Shown here piece by piece: positions 11,847 through 22,877 of a stretch of DNA of 64,000 bases (position 1 is its first letter; each line of letters starts with the position of its first letter). The stretch spans positions 43,739,724 through 43,803,723 of the forward strand of contig OX637287.1 in the NCBI GenBank assembly GCA_951799445.1, given 5' to 3'. The stretch comes from Pseudisothecium myosuroides. Taxonomy: Eukaryota > Streptophyta > Bryopsida > Hypnales > Lembophyllaceae. The position numbers and the translations under genes are program-made. Under the pieces are notes generated by a model, which saw only the letters and a list, made by a program, of their open reading frames with translations, was not told the origin of the DNA and did not search any database.

Positions 11847-12885
11847 AGGTCAAGGAGCTTGGTCAAAGAGAGGCTGGCTAAATATGGTGATGGATACAAA
11901 ACATTAGGGGAGGCAACCCATTTTTGATCAAATAAGCATTTCCAGTGTCTGGAGGGCACGGTTCTTCAGTGGGTCAATTTATTGGTGTGCAGAAATAGAC
12001 AGAGGAAGCTTTCCATAATTTTTCATAATTTTGTATTGCAAAATGGAATTACCATGAATTTTTGAGCGGAAGACCAGGTTCTTTCCATTCTAGTGAGATG
12101 GTTTCTCCAATTCTGACTAAGCGCTGCATACAAAATGGACAATGCTTCATTCATGTAATGCTTAATTGTTGACCAATCAATGACCGTCAAAATCGGTCAT
12201 TTATTCCTCTGGACATACACGGAAACAGACCACTATGCATTGCCACAATGAGGGAGGTGATCAAGAATGGGTTGCCTTCCCTTTTAGGACAAGTTTTCAT
12301 ATGGAGTGGGGGTGGTGGACCTCATCAATGATTAGTGGGAATATAATCTAGAAAAACCAGGACTCCCATCCCACCCATTAGAGAAAATTTTAAGCCTCTG
12401 GAGGACTGCTCCATAGCCCTCCAAGGTACCCTGAAATTTTCTTTTTTTTGTTGAAAAAATCATTTTCCCCCTATTTCTACCCACTTGAAATTGTAGTGGC
12501 AGTGGCGCAAGAACCAAGTTATACAAGTTAAATTATTATTATTATTGTTTTAATTATTTTAATTATTATTATCATTATTATTATTATTATTTAATCTTTA
12601 AAAAATAAAATAAAATAAAATAAATCATGAAATCCAACTATTTTGGAAAGCAGTCAGTTTGGCTGACTGCTCATTGTGGCACTTTTCTAGAGTGATAGAC
12701 CAAGCTTTAAAATAGCTTGGTTTGTCACTCCGAAGCAGCCCTCTGGAGGGCTGAAATTTCCTCTAATGTGGGTGATGTTCACCGGCGCTCGACTCCACAT
12801 GGAAAGAGTCCCTTAACCAATGCTAGTTTTCCTCCCCAGAAAATGGCAACTTCTAGCATTGCAATTTTCTAGTTAGCCAATTGGA
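11847..12885. other. AT-rich gene-free stretch with microsatellite
   Basis: No gene is recognised. It includes an ATT/AAT microsatellite followed by an AAAAT run at 12533-12630. Around 12640-12750 a short inverted pair (AGTCAGTTTGGCTGACTG and AAGCTTTAAAATAGCTTGG) could form small hairpins. Confidence 0.5.
12533..12630. repeat. ATT/AAT microsatellite and AAAAT run
   Basis: Imperfect ATT repeats from 12533 to about 12590 are followed by four to five AAAAT units near 12600-12625. Simple-sequence DNA with no feature implied. Confidence 0.8.
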
Positions 12886-13278
12886 CACTAAGGTAGAGGT
12901 ACCTATTTCAGATAACTTAAGCATTTCAATCTATAATAGGATATGGAAAATTGTTTGATAAATTGAGCTCAACATGTGCAAACATAAGGATGAGGATGAA
13001 TGCAATTTTTTTTTTCCAAAAATGAATATTTTATATATTCAATATAAATGTGAATTTTTCATCCAGACCCATTCCGGTCTCATAGGCTCACCTATAACAG
13101 TTAGCTTTAGCACTTTTTCCAAAGCTAGGAGGGAAGAGAGATGAGTGGACGAGAAGGTAAAAACAGAGAATCTTTTTTAATGAATAGTACATCCAATTGT
13201 TGCTCACAATAGGTCACCTTATAAAGCCACTGCAAAGGGGCTGTCCGAAACTGCGAAACAGGTACCTCTACCTTAGTG
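12886..13278. mobile_element. CACTA-ended MITE, CACTAAGGTAGAGGTACC type
   Basis: The left end is CACTAAGGTAGAGGTACCT and the right end is its exact reverse complement over 19 bases. The next bases (ATTTC / GTTTC) nearly match too. No matching 3-bp flank is evident. The element at 21209-21609 shares the AAGGTAGAAGTACCTAT end and the adjacent 'GATAACTTAAG' block. No ORF of transposase type. Confidence 0.75.
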
Positions 13279-13836
13279 TTGCAATTTCCAAGCTTGACAA
13301 TGGAATTAGCAGGGATCCAAATAGGGATTATTCCAATCTCCAAAGGATAAGCGCAAGGGCTAGCTAACAATATTATGCCTTAGTCCATTAATGTATTGCA
13401 TATGTTGATGACCTCACATGCCATGTCATCTTTTGAGAACCAGAATTACCAGGCATAGTTTCTGAGAGAGAGATAAAGAAATAACTCCAATCCATTTTAG
13501 AACTAGCATAAATTAACCCTTCATTGTTGCTATAGACAGTTGTCCGATGGATGACTTCAACTGAGATTGGAAGATGAGAAAAAGTATTTTTTTAATCCAA
13601 TTTAGTTATTTGGAAGGTACTTCAATACATTTTCAGTGAACAGTATTGCAAAGTCCTTCACTATTAATAATCTTATTGATTTTTCTAAAGAAAGAGATGT
13701 TCAATCTATGGATCCCCTCATAGTGGATTTGGGCCATTTCTTGTTGTTTACTCTTGATGTGAATTTTAGCCATAAAAGTGGTATTTTTTGCTTATCCATT
13801 TCATTTTCTACTTGAAGTAGAAATTTTGAAAAATCC

Positions 13837-15415
13837 TTAACCCCTAAATGTTTTTAACTATGTTTTCACCAAAACCGCTCCAAAACTACCATTTCTAATA
13901 CAAGTATCAAATTTTAGAAAAAAAACATTTTTGAACACATGTAACCATAGGATCTTGTAGTACACTAATTGAAGAAGATGTGGAAAAATTCAGAATTTTC
14001 CACGGTGTGGATTGCAAGATATTAGTGTTTGAATTGACAAAAATCCTTTTTTTGTCCTTGCAAAAAATTGGGCAGCTGCCCTTCACAAGGTCACATTTGT
14101 ATAAAAGAATGTCCAAAATGGTGGTTACTCTTTGGATTCATTCTTCAAGGCAAGTTGGCTACATGCTTGAAAAATTTCAGATCATTTGGAATTGTACAAC
14201 ATATAGGAAAAAAATAGTAAGCAGGAAGAGGTAGAGAATGACTCAAAATACTAAATTGTCAAGAATTTAATTATGGAATTGAAAAATGCCAATCCAACAG
14301 TTGTAATGTTGTAATAAACAATCTACAGCCTATTTTTTTATTTTTTTCAAAAATATTGAAAATTGAGTTAGATAAAGGACTTCAAAGTTTATTTTAGAGT
14401 AGAGATTCCATATTCCATAACTACCCTCAAACTAAAACTCCTCATAACTTTTGACTCATTAATCCAAATGGAATGATTCAAAGCTTTCCAAGTATACATA
14501 AATCTATAAAACCAATTTCAAGTTTTTATTTTTCAAAAAAGTGATTTTTAAAGAATTTTTTTGAGCTACCCGGACTGCCCGTTGAAAGCGAAAAATTACA
14601 TATCATGCAATAACTTTTACCCATGTAGTCAAAAGTTATGAAAATTGTTGGACCTTTAACCCCTAAATGCCCGAGGCACCAAAATCTGGTGTTTGCAAAA
14701 CTTTGAAGTCAAACAAAACTCAACCAAGTTGCTATTTTTAGTAGTTTAACATTTTGGAAAGTTCTTTGTGAAGTCTAGTTTTAGCATAAAAATCCGATCT
14801 TGAAAATAATCAATAGTGATTTTTCTATTGAAGATTTTGTGCAAGGGTACCCATTGCAATCTTGACTTCCCGTAGTGTTGAGAGCTCTTGGAAATGAGCC
14901 TCAATTACATTGGATCTTGGATCAAAAATCACATTCAAAATTCATTTAAAAAAACTATAGAGTAGATTTTAAGAAGCCATAAGTTGATTGGGGTTATACA
15001 TGTTAGGCTCTTTAACCTCATATTTTTTTGGTCACCATTTTTTTAGATTCGACTTGTGAAAAGAGGGTTGAAAGTTTTTTGTAGTTTTAACACCCTCATG
15101 GTCAAACATTATAATCTTTCACTCTATAAGTGATATTGTTGTGTTTTCTTTTCCTATGGGATCTCTAACATGTCTAGTTTGAATTCGTACGGTTACAATT
15201 TTTAAAAAATCGATACAACTTATCAAAATGTTGGCATTTTGTTCAATTTAGAGCAAATTCCAAGTCACTCAAAACAGGCCTTGGACATTTAGGGGTTAAG
15301 CTACTCCTTGGGCACATCTTGTGTGAAATTTCAAAGAAAAATAAAGAACTTTTCATTCGTAGTGCCCAAAATTGCTATGTTGCCAAAAAATGGTGTTTGG
15401 TCTTTTAGAGGTTAA
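13837..15415. mobile_element. TTAA-ended element, family B copy 1, interrupted by a nested copy
   Basis: Left end TTAACCCCTAAATG at 13837; right end TTTTAGAGGTTAA ending at 15415. The outer parts match, in reverse orientation, the 61145-63055 element. There, TTAACTCCTAAAGGACC and 'ATTTTTTGGCTAAATAGC' correspond to the right end here. The left part matches 43468-44051 ('ACCATAGGATCTTGTA', 'AATAACTTTT'). The 644-bp element at 14656-15299 sits inside at a TTAA. Without it the element is about 935 bp. There is no transposase ORF. Confidence 0.72.
14656..15299 (+). mobile_element. TTAA-ended element, family A copy 1 (nested)
   Basis: TTAACCCCTAAATGCCCG on the left; the right end is GGACATTTAGGGGTTAA. 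The terminal inverted repeat is about 17-20 bp including TTAA. The interior matches copy 2 at 38860-39494 in opposite orientation, with blocks 'TTGCTATTTTTAGTAGTTTA', 'AAGTCTAGTTTTAGCAT', 'AAGATTTTGTGCAA', 'TACCCATTGCAATCTTGACT' and 'CTCTTGGAAATGAGCCTCAA'. No coding capacity. Confidence 0.82.
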
Positions 15416-15971
15416 ATTCTAATATTTTATAGCAATATGAACTTTGCGCCTATCATCCTAGTTTGTTCATTTTCTAAATACCAAATGACAAGGTGATTTT
15501 GGTTTATACTATAATGTGATAAATTATTTTTTAAACTTTTGTGTTGTCCAAGTCATTTTAGTGTTGAAGATGATTCCAATAATAAAAATTAGTTCAAAAT
15601 GTTTAAAATATGATAGAGGATGATTTATGAAAGGATGTACAAAACTTCAAGTTTTATTCCCTATTTTCTTCATTATTTTCTTAAGAAATTCAAAGTAATT
15701 TCAAATTTTTCCAAAGAAGGTTGAAAATTTTACAATTTATAGAAAACATGTAATTCCATCTTTAAAAAATAAATATAAAATTTTCCTTCATATTTAGTTG
15801 GAAAATGGCAACAAATAGAATAAGGTAGAACTATCGAATACTGTCATTGACCTAATTTCGCCACCTACCAAACTTTCCCATTTGCATCAGTGGCCCATTC
15901 ATTATCGCAATCTTAGCAATCCTTTATCATGATGGCAATGCACTTAGAGAGCAAACACATCACTATATAAT

Positions 15972-16724
15972 TTAACCCTGTAAAGACGGGCCCACGACCA
16001 TTGATTTCACTTGAAGCTCTGTGCCCATCACTCTGTTTGTTGTCATTTTGCAATTAGATATGAATGAAAAATTTTGTATTCATTTTTGAAAGATGAAGTC
16101 ATATGTCCACTAAAAGTGGTGAAATTTCAAATTCTTTGGGAAAAATTTGAAATTACTATGAATTTTATTTTATGAATTTGAATAAACGATAAAAAAATTC
16201 ATATCAAATATAGAATGTACTTGAAAAATATGAAATCTTTACCATAGATGTATATTATATTGAAGAACATTATGTTGTAAACTAAAGTTACCTTGTCACT
16301 CTAAATTCAAAAAATTAACAAACCATGGTAATAGGCCCAAAGTTCATTTTGCTATAAATCATTGAAATGTATGAATTTATAATTTTTTAAAATTGGAGTA
16401 GAAACTAAACTTGATAAGCTTCATTTCATTAGTTGGACTCAAGTTCAAAAAACATCATTTTTATAGTTGAAATTTACATCAAGAGTAAATAGCAAGAAAT
16501 GACCAAAATGCACTACAAGGGTGATTTGTGGATTAAGCATCTTCTTCTTCTTTAGAGAAATCATAATACCATAATAAAGAAATTTGCAATACTATTCATT
16601 GAAAATATACTCAAGTACCTTCAACTAAAAAAAATTTGATGAAAAAATATTATTTTCCATCCTTTAGTATGAAGTGAAGCCATCCATAAGGTACTGAGTA
16701 TCTATGATAGCATTATAGGGTTAA
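15972..16724 (+). mobile_element. TTAA-ended element, family E copy 1
   Basis: Left end TTAACCCTGTAAAGACGG and right end TTATAGGGTTAA. The interior matches 19113-19794 in the same orientation: 'AAAGATGAAGTCATATGTC', 'CACTA(T/G)AGATGTATATTAT', 'ATTTACATCAAGAG.AAATAGCAAG', 'GGTGATC..TGGATT'. No transposase ORF. Confidence 0.7.
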
Positions 16725-19112
16725 CAAGGGTTTACCCATGCTTCAACAAGGGTCTATTTGCACTTTAATATTTTAGCTTTAAAAATCATAAGGATTTCAG
16801 TTTTTGTCAGAATGTCTTCATTCTTTTAGCAAATGACTTCTCTCAAACTTTTCAAATATGGAAGCTGACAAATAACTTCTCCAAGTACCTAGATAGCAAA
16901 TATGTGGAGTAATGGGCATTTGTACCTAAAATGGATAGTGAGACTAGAACTTAGTGGTGATGGACATATTTTAACACTTTGCCACACCTAAATTTGGGGC
17001 ATATTGAATGAACATTTCCACTTTTGGATCTTCCAAGGGTTGAACTCCATCCTTGGACTCCATCTATTAGGTTCCTCTCAAAGTTGGATTTCACATTGAA
17101 CAAGAGGTCACTTAATTTTCACATTCATTGGTGCATTCGAATATTCTTTCATTGCCAACAAGAACATATAAAAATTTCATCGGCTTAATATCAAGAATGG
17201 TGCGACCATGAGGCTTTGTACACACCAACCAAATAATAACCGTGTTGTGCAGACAGTGTGGTTGTAAATAGGATTTAGAAACTCAGATTTAGAAATCAAA
17301 TAAACCAAAGAGTCAATGCTATAGTTTCTATCCAAAGTGGTAGTTTTAGTGGTTCTTGGCTACTAATAAGATAATAGAAAAGTGGAAATGGAAAGCTCTT
17401 GTTCATGAATTTCCTCCTCGTCACCTCAAGCTGACATGGAGTCCCTTTGCATTTCCAAGTAGTCCAAAAACTCGTCGTCCCATACAAACTTGTCTATGAA
17501 TTCCTTGATGTAGACACTCTTGATTTGAATGACCTAATTCTAGCCTTCACTAAATGTTAGAATACAAAAACCGTTGGACTTTAATAACAACTCATCTCTT
17601 CCAAATCACTTTGCCGGTCTCCAAGTAGAAAGTCATGTGCAATACTGATGATTTGGCTAAATCTCTATCACCATTGCTCTTTACATGAGTATTGTTGTCT
17701 ATTGCCTCTTTAATGTAATCTACAAACTCTAATTATGAATAATTGCATAAGAAATTTATGCTTAGAGTTGAAAATTTTGATCTCAATATCATTTGGTAGT
17801 TTTCTTCAAAGTGAGATCTAAGGTAGAGACACCTATACCCAAACGGGGTTCCATATCCGAAAGATAGGGCACTAGTATTTTGGACCACGGAGGGTGTGAT
17901 TTGTAGGTAGACTTATCCAGATTCCATAGTTATAATAATTCCAATTTTAGAAATAAAATTACAAAAAATTTGCAATCCAAGTGATTGCAAGAAATACTTG
18001 TCCTTTTTTTTGTCCCCTTGACCTTGGACAGGTGGTTTTTTGCTTATAACTTTTGCATTATATATCCATTTTCTATGAAACTTGAAATGAAGGTACATGT
18101 GATAGTTGCAAATGTTGAATAATTTTTTGGATTAAAAAAAAATTATTCTACTATTCTTAAACAACCTTCAAGTGGATGTCTACCTTCGCCATTTTGAAGA
18201 TTTTTAGTACTATTTATAATCCAAAAAATGTGAATTTGAAGCTCAAAATTGGTATACTAGGACTTCTACTAAATTTACACAAGCCTACCAAGGATTTTTT
18301 GTAAATATTAAATTTTCCACCTTCCACATGTGCTCAAAGTACACTACCTTCGTGCAAGTGCAGAGAAACACAATTTTATTTTTCCAAAGGTGAAAATTGT
18401 TGAAAAAGAGCATCTATAAGTTAGAAAAAATGTCTTTTTTTTTTAAATTTAATTTTTTTTAATATTTTCTAAAAGTTAAATTCCAAAGTATTTATTTCTT
18501 GCATTTTTCAACACTCTTTGATTGTGCATAGCTTTTAGAGATAAATTTTTCTAGGTCTGAATTTTTGCACATATCATTTTTTTAATGCTTTAAAAATTAT
18601 CCATATTTTATTTCACTTTTTAGAAAATTATTCCAAAAGCCACAATACTTGATTACTATAGCCGTTTTGAGCCAAAATTGGCATGTGTTTCTTACAGCGA
18701 CCCAGTCTCCATATTTCCAATCCTTGTACAAAGGAAAAATATGCATCCCCTCATATTGCTCATCGTGTGCTCAAAAATTGCTTAGATGATCGGGTGTGCG
18801 GGTTGTTTCCACCTTATAGTTTGTGATCTCCCAATGAAGCACAGTCCTATCCATTGGTTATATTGTTTAATCTTGGATGCAAATAATCCTCTACCTTATT
18901 TTGTTCTCAATTCTTCTCCAACAAAAAGATAATCCCTGACCTAGAATGGTCTGTACTTGCTCAAACTAAAGATAATAAGGTCACTTTAGGAAATCATAAT
19001 AAATTATTGTAAACCCTCCAAAATACTTGTCTCATTGATCTATAGAAATAATTATTTTTCCTATTCATTGATATAATACCAATTTTTTTTGAAGTCTCAC
19101 CTATTCTGTACC
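16725..19112. other. AT-rich gene-free stretch
   Basis: No gene is recognised. A solitary end-like motif TAAGGTAGAGACACCTAT lies at about 17819 and resembles the ends of the TAAGGT-type elements, but no partner was found. Long A/T runs occur near 18430-18470. Confidence 0.5.
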
Positions 19113-19794
19113 TTAACCCTGTAAAGACAGGCCCATGACCATTGAGTTCAAGCCTCAACTGGCATCACTTTATTTGCTACCATTTTGCATCTACATAGGA
19201 ATGAAAATTTTTTAATTTATTTTTCAAAGATGAAGTCATATGTCTACTATAAGTTCTAAAAATTTCAAACTTTTTTGGAGTAATTTGAAATTATTGTGGA
19301 AAAAAAAAATATGATATTTTCACTATAGATGTATATTATGGTATAGAACATCATAGAATATACCAAAGCTATCGAATCACTCTAAAATTATAAATTCAAC
19401 AAACCACGGTTATAGGTTTAAAGTTCATATTGCTATAAAATATTAAAATTTATGAATTTTGAAAATTTCTAATTAGAATAGAAACTAAATTTTGATAAAT
19501 TTAATTTTAGTATTTGGACTCAAATTCATAAAATATCATTTTTAAGGTTGAAATTTACATCAAGAGAAAATAGCAAGAAATGGTCCAAATACACTATAAG
19601 GGTGATCAATGGATTGAACATCTTCTTCTTAAGAAAAGTCAATAGGACCATAACAAAGGATTTTGCAATACTATTTATTGAAAATGTACTCAAGTTCCCT
19701 CCAAATGAATAGATTGGATGAAAAAACATTTTCTTCCATCCTATAGTCTATGCCAAGTGAAGTCATTTTGGTCAGCAGAATCTCTAAGTGTTAA
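19113..19794 (+). mobile_element. TTAA-ended element, family E copy 2
   Basis: Left end TTAACCCTGTAAAGACAG. The right end has decayed to CTAAGTGTTAA. It is homologous along its length to 15972-16724. The two copies differ by many substitutions and small indels, indicating old insertions. Confidence 0.65.
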
Positions 19795-20958
19795 ATAAGT
19801 TTTTGTTTTTGTTTTTTTTTGGGTTGTTATGGTGAGATTTTCGGAACCGTGTATTCTCTGGTCTTGTTTTTGGTAGTATTGAAAGCTCTTTGCAAAGAAG
19901 GGCGTATGCGCTTTGTTTCATGGCGTTTGAACCTAAGGTCTAAAAGTTATTGAATTTTTGAAATTTTATGATTTAAAAAATTAATAATTACTTCCACTTA
20001 ATTTTGGATGTGGCAATGGCACAAAACACGCTAATAAATATTAATTGGATAAGATGCTCTTTTCAAAACATTCATAGGTAACCCAATGGATGGTTGAGCA
20101 TTTATGTGAATAAGAATAAATCTTTATACTATAATGGCTCTCACATGAAATTGCATGTCTCAAATTTGATTAATTGTCAATTTGACAAAACTAAAGATGT
20201 TTTTTCACACCATGAAGTTAGTCATAATTTTTTTAATCTACTTTTTGAATAAGTGAAAAAATTTAATTAATTGGAAAGAACAAGCCAATTATTGAATAAC
20301 AAAGCCAAAATGATTCTTGTTCTTGATTTGTTTTGTTTGGGAATGACATTTGTGTGTTTATAATATTATAATGATTTTTAGTTAAAGTAGAACTAGGTTC
20401 CGTTCACCCTCTATTTTTGTCAAATTGGTGTCTATTGAAAGTGCCAACAATATAACCTTGAACCATTCACTTTCAATGGCTTCCACTTTGCAAATCATGG
20501 CACTTTATAGTTGTAAAATAATAAGCTTCTAGTAAATGTTTTTGGGTCTTCTTTAAGGCTCTTCGAACATGCACCTATTGAACACTTTGAGTTTTGTTCA
20601 AGTTGACTTTGAAAATTTATAGAAAATACAAAAAAAATTCAAATTTTACAATTTAAATTAAATAATTAAAAGATTTTTATTTGTCTGCAAGGCAAAAACA
20701 ACATCAAATTGTGATTATGACTCCTACTTCTACACATGAGCTCAAATGAATGATAAAATTGTTCGTGAGGTCAAATTTGGCAAAGATGTATTGAAATTGA
20801 ATTTCCATGTCAGATTCATGAGGGTCCATGTCATCTCACACCAATGACAAGACAACATGTAGTACTTTTTTTACAAAAATGACTCATATTATGCCAAATG
20901 TGATCCTTTCATAGAATTGATGTTTTGTACCAATGTTAGGCAGATGCAGATTATATGC
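19795..20958. other. AT-rich gene-free stretch
   Basis: I see no gene, RNA gene or clear repeat boundary here. Confidence 0.5.
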
Positions 20959-21209
20959 CATAACTTCGTTTACTAGCTTAGGTGCTTCTCCTCAGGTGGA
21001 AGTATAATTCCCCCTAGATACCTGAAGGGGGAGAATTCAGTTGTAATGGTGAGAACCTCATTGGTTGGGCACAAGCATATTGTGTCGCAACGTTGTTAGT
21101 ATTGTTAGTGTCGGGGCCATCATTTATTGGCATAGGCATTTTGTCTCTACGAAATTCCTAATTTTGGGGGAGCAAAAAGGGACCTCCCTTAGCAAAGGTT
21201 AACAATGTT
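20959..21209. mobile_element. MITE-like element, AACATTGTTAA ends, copy 3 (decayed)
   Basis: The right end GTTAACAATGTTA is clear; the left end CATAACTTCGTTTAC is degenerate. The interior 'GGGGGAGCAAAAAGGGACCTCCC' matches the G/C block of copies 1 and 2. It abuts the TAAGGTAGAAG end of the next element. Confidence 0.5.
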
Positions 21210-21609
21210 AAGGTAGAAGTACCTATTTCCGATAACTTAAGGGATTTCATAGCAAGTGATGAGCAGTTTAAGGAGTAGGAATTTTTTCCCATGTAGAAAG
21301 ATAAGAAATATGGAGATTCCCAGATTTTCGTAATTTTATTTGCAAAATTGAAATTATTGTGAATTTTGAGAGTCAAAAAGTGGTCCGGACCAATAGCGAA
21401 TGTCTAGAGTCATCTAATTTGGATCATCTAAAAATTTGCTTTTCCGCTCACTATTTTCAACTTTCTTCTTCACTACTTTAGACATGTGTCATAACCTTAT
21501 TAGTTCTAACCTTGAAAAAACACATTCCAAGCTTTTCAACCTTGGTTGGAAATAGTACCCCCTATAGGTTGGCTATGGGTCGTGATCGACTATAGGTACT
21601 TCTACCTTA
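21209..21609. mobile_element. TAAGGTAGAAGTACC-ended MITE
   Basis: The left end TAAGGTAGAAGTACCTAT and the right end ATAGGTACTTCTACCTTA are exact inverted repeats over 18 bases. The subterminal 'CCGATAACTTAAG' matches 12886-13278, so it is the same family with the outer CACTA lost or replaced. Confidence 0.7.
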
Positions 21610-22877
21610 TGGTCAATATTTTTTTTTCATTCTGACAGTGCACCATGCAAGAAATGGAGGATGTTCCCTCCAGATATACACCAGTGTGCCTGTGCCACGA
21701 CATTGGAGTTTGGCTTCATGAGGCCTAAAAAAAAAATCCTAGTTATGGTATTTGAAATGAGCATTTTGAAAACTGCTCTTACAATACAATGTTCACAACA
21801 ATTTCATACGTCCAAATACCCGGCCAACACTAATTTCTACCTTATTTTCTAAATTCTCAGATTCTCAAAATGATGAATACTCTCAAAAATTCAGAAGATT
21901 CTCAAAATCCAGCCCCTGCACCAATTGCGGAATGGAGGCGAACTCAGATATGTCGGGTCCACCCGGCCCCCCCTCACTGGCTCCCTCAAATTCCCCCTCC
22001 AGTCGAGCACGCCCTGCCCGCTCTCGACTACACCCGCGCGGCCGCGACGTGGGCGACCGCGAGCCTCGCACCGTCGCCGTCAAACGTCATGCCCAGGACT
22101 CGCCATAGCTGCTGCAGGCAAACACACTGCCCACCTGCTCCAATCGAATCCTGCAATCACTTCTTCTTTTTCTCACTGGCCGGATTGTTGCCCCGTTGCG
22201 CCAGTCGGCAAGCCAAGCCAAGTGCCCACAGCAGGAACCGCAATCCAGTCTCAAAGGAAGCTTGGTCAGAAGGTTCCGGAATCTTGGGGGTCGATCGCAG
22301 GAGGACTATCATCAGAGTTCTAGCGGTGGATCATTTCCAAGTCGGTTTGCGCTTCGGGTAGCATTATCTAGATTTGGGATGTGAGAGTGATTCATTTTTC
22401 GAACTCGTATACCGCTTCTGGTTGAATTTTGGGGACTCCTTGAATTGGAGTTTTCGGGAGGATTGTGCGCATTGCAGAAGTGAGGAATTGACCATCTCGT
22501 GATTGGGTGTTTTGGCGTTTGGGGTTCAGTGATAGATTTCGAAGTCGGATTGACTGAGCGTTCGGTTGGATTCACTTGAGACGTGAGTGTCTTGCAATTT
22601 TGATCGCTGGTTGCGCATTGCAGGAGTGAGAAAAAGATCACCTTTGATTGCCAGGGAGTGGGTTGTGACGTTTGGGATTCAGTGATAGATTTCGAAGTCG
22701 GTTGACAGAGCGTTCGGTGGAATTGCATCTAGACGTGAATTTTCGATCGCGTGGTTGCGCAATGCAGGAGTGAGATCGAATTTGGCTGTGTCATCGATTG
22801 ATAGAAGGGCTAGCGAACGTTCGGTTTCCAGTGAGCTTGTGGTTGGGGTGGCGAGAGGATTGACTTAAAGCGGGGGT
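21610..22877. other. Upstream region and probable leader of the sigma-factor gene
   Basis: From about 21900 composition changes from AT-rich to GC-richer DNA, which I take as promoter and 5' leader of the gene starting at 22878. It contains a three-unit tandem repeat at 22467-22774. Open frames here on both strands look like composition-driven shadows. Confidence 0.5.
22467..22774. repeat. ~145-153-bp tandem repeat in the sigma-factor leader
   Basis: The block GCGCATTGCAGAAGTGAG recurs at 22467, 22612 and 22757 (145-bp spacing). 'TTCAGTGATAGATTTCGAAG' recurs at 22525 and 22678 (153-bp spacing), with 'GAGCGTTCGGT' following in both. The array ends about 100 bases before the ATG. Confidence 0.8.

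Noticed and set aside
13837..15415. Reading the repeated 'TTAACCCCTAAA' motifs as a CRISPR or satellite array
   Set aside because: Spacing is irregular (hundreds of bases to kilobases), motifs come in inverted pairs bounding homologous interiors, and the DNA is from a plant nucleus.
21870..22384. Open frames overlapping the sigma-factor upstream region as a separate gene
   Set aside because: Overlapping frames on both strands with Pro/Arg-rich composition typical of GC-rich leader DNA; no homology recognised.
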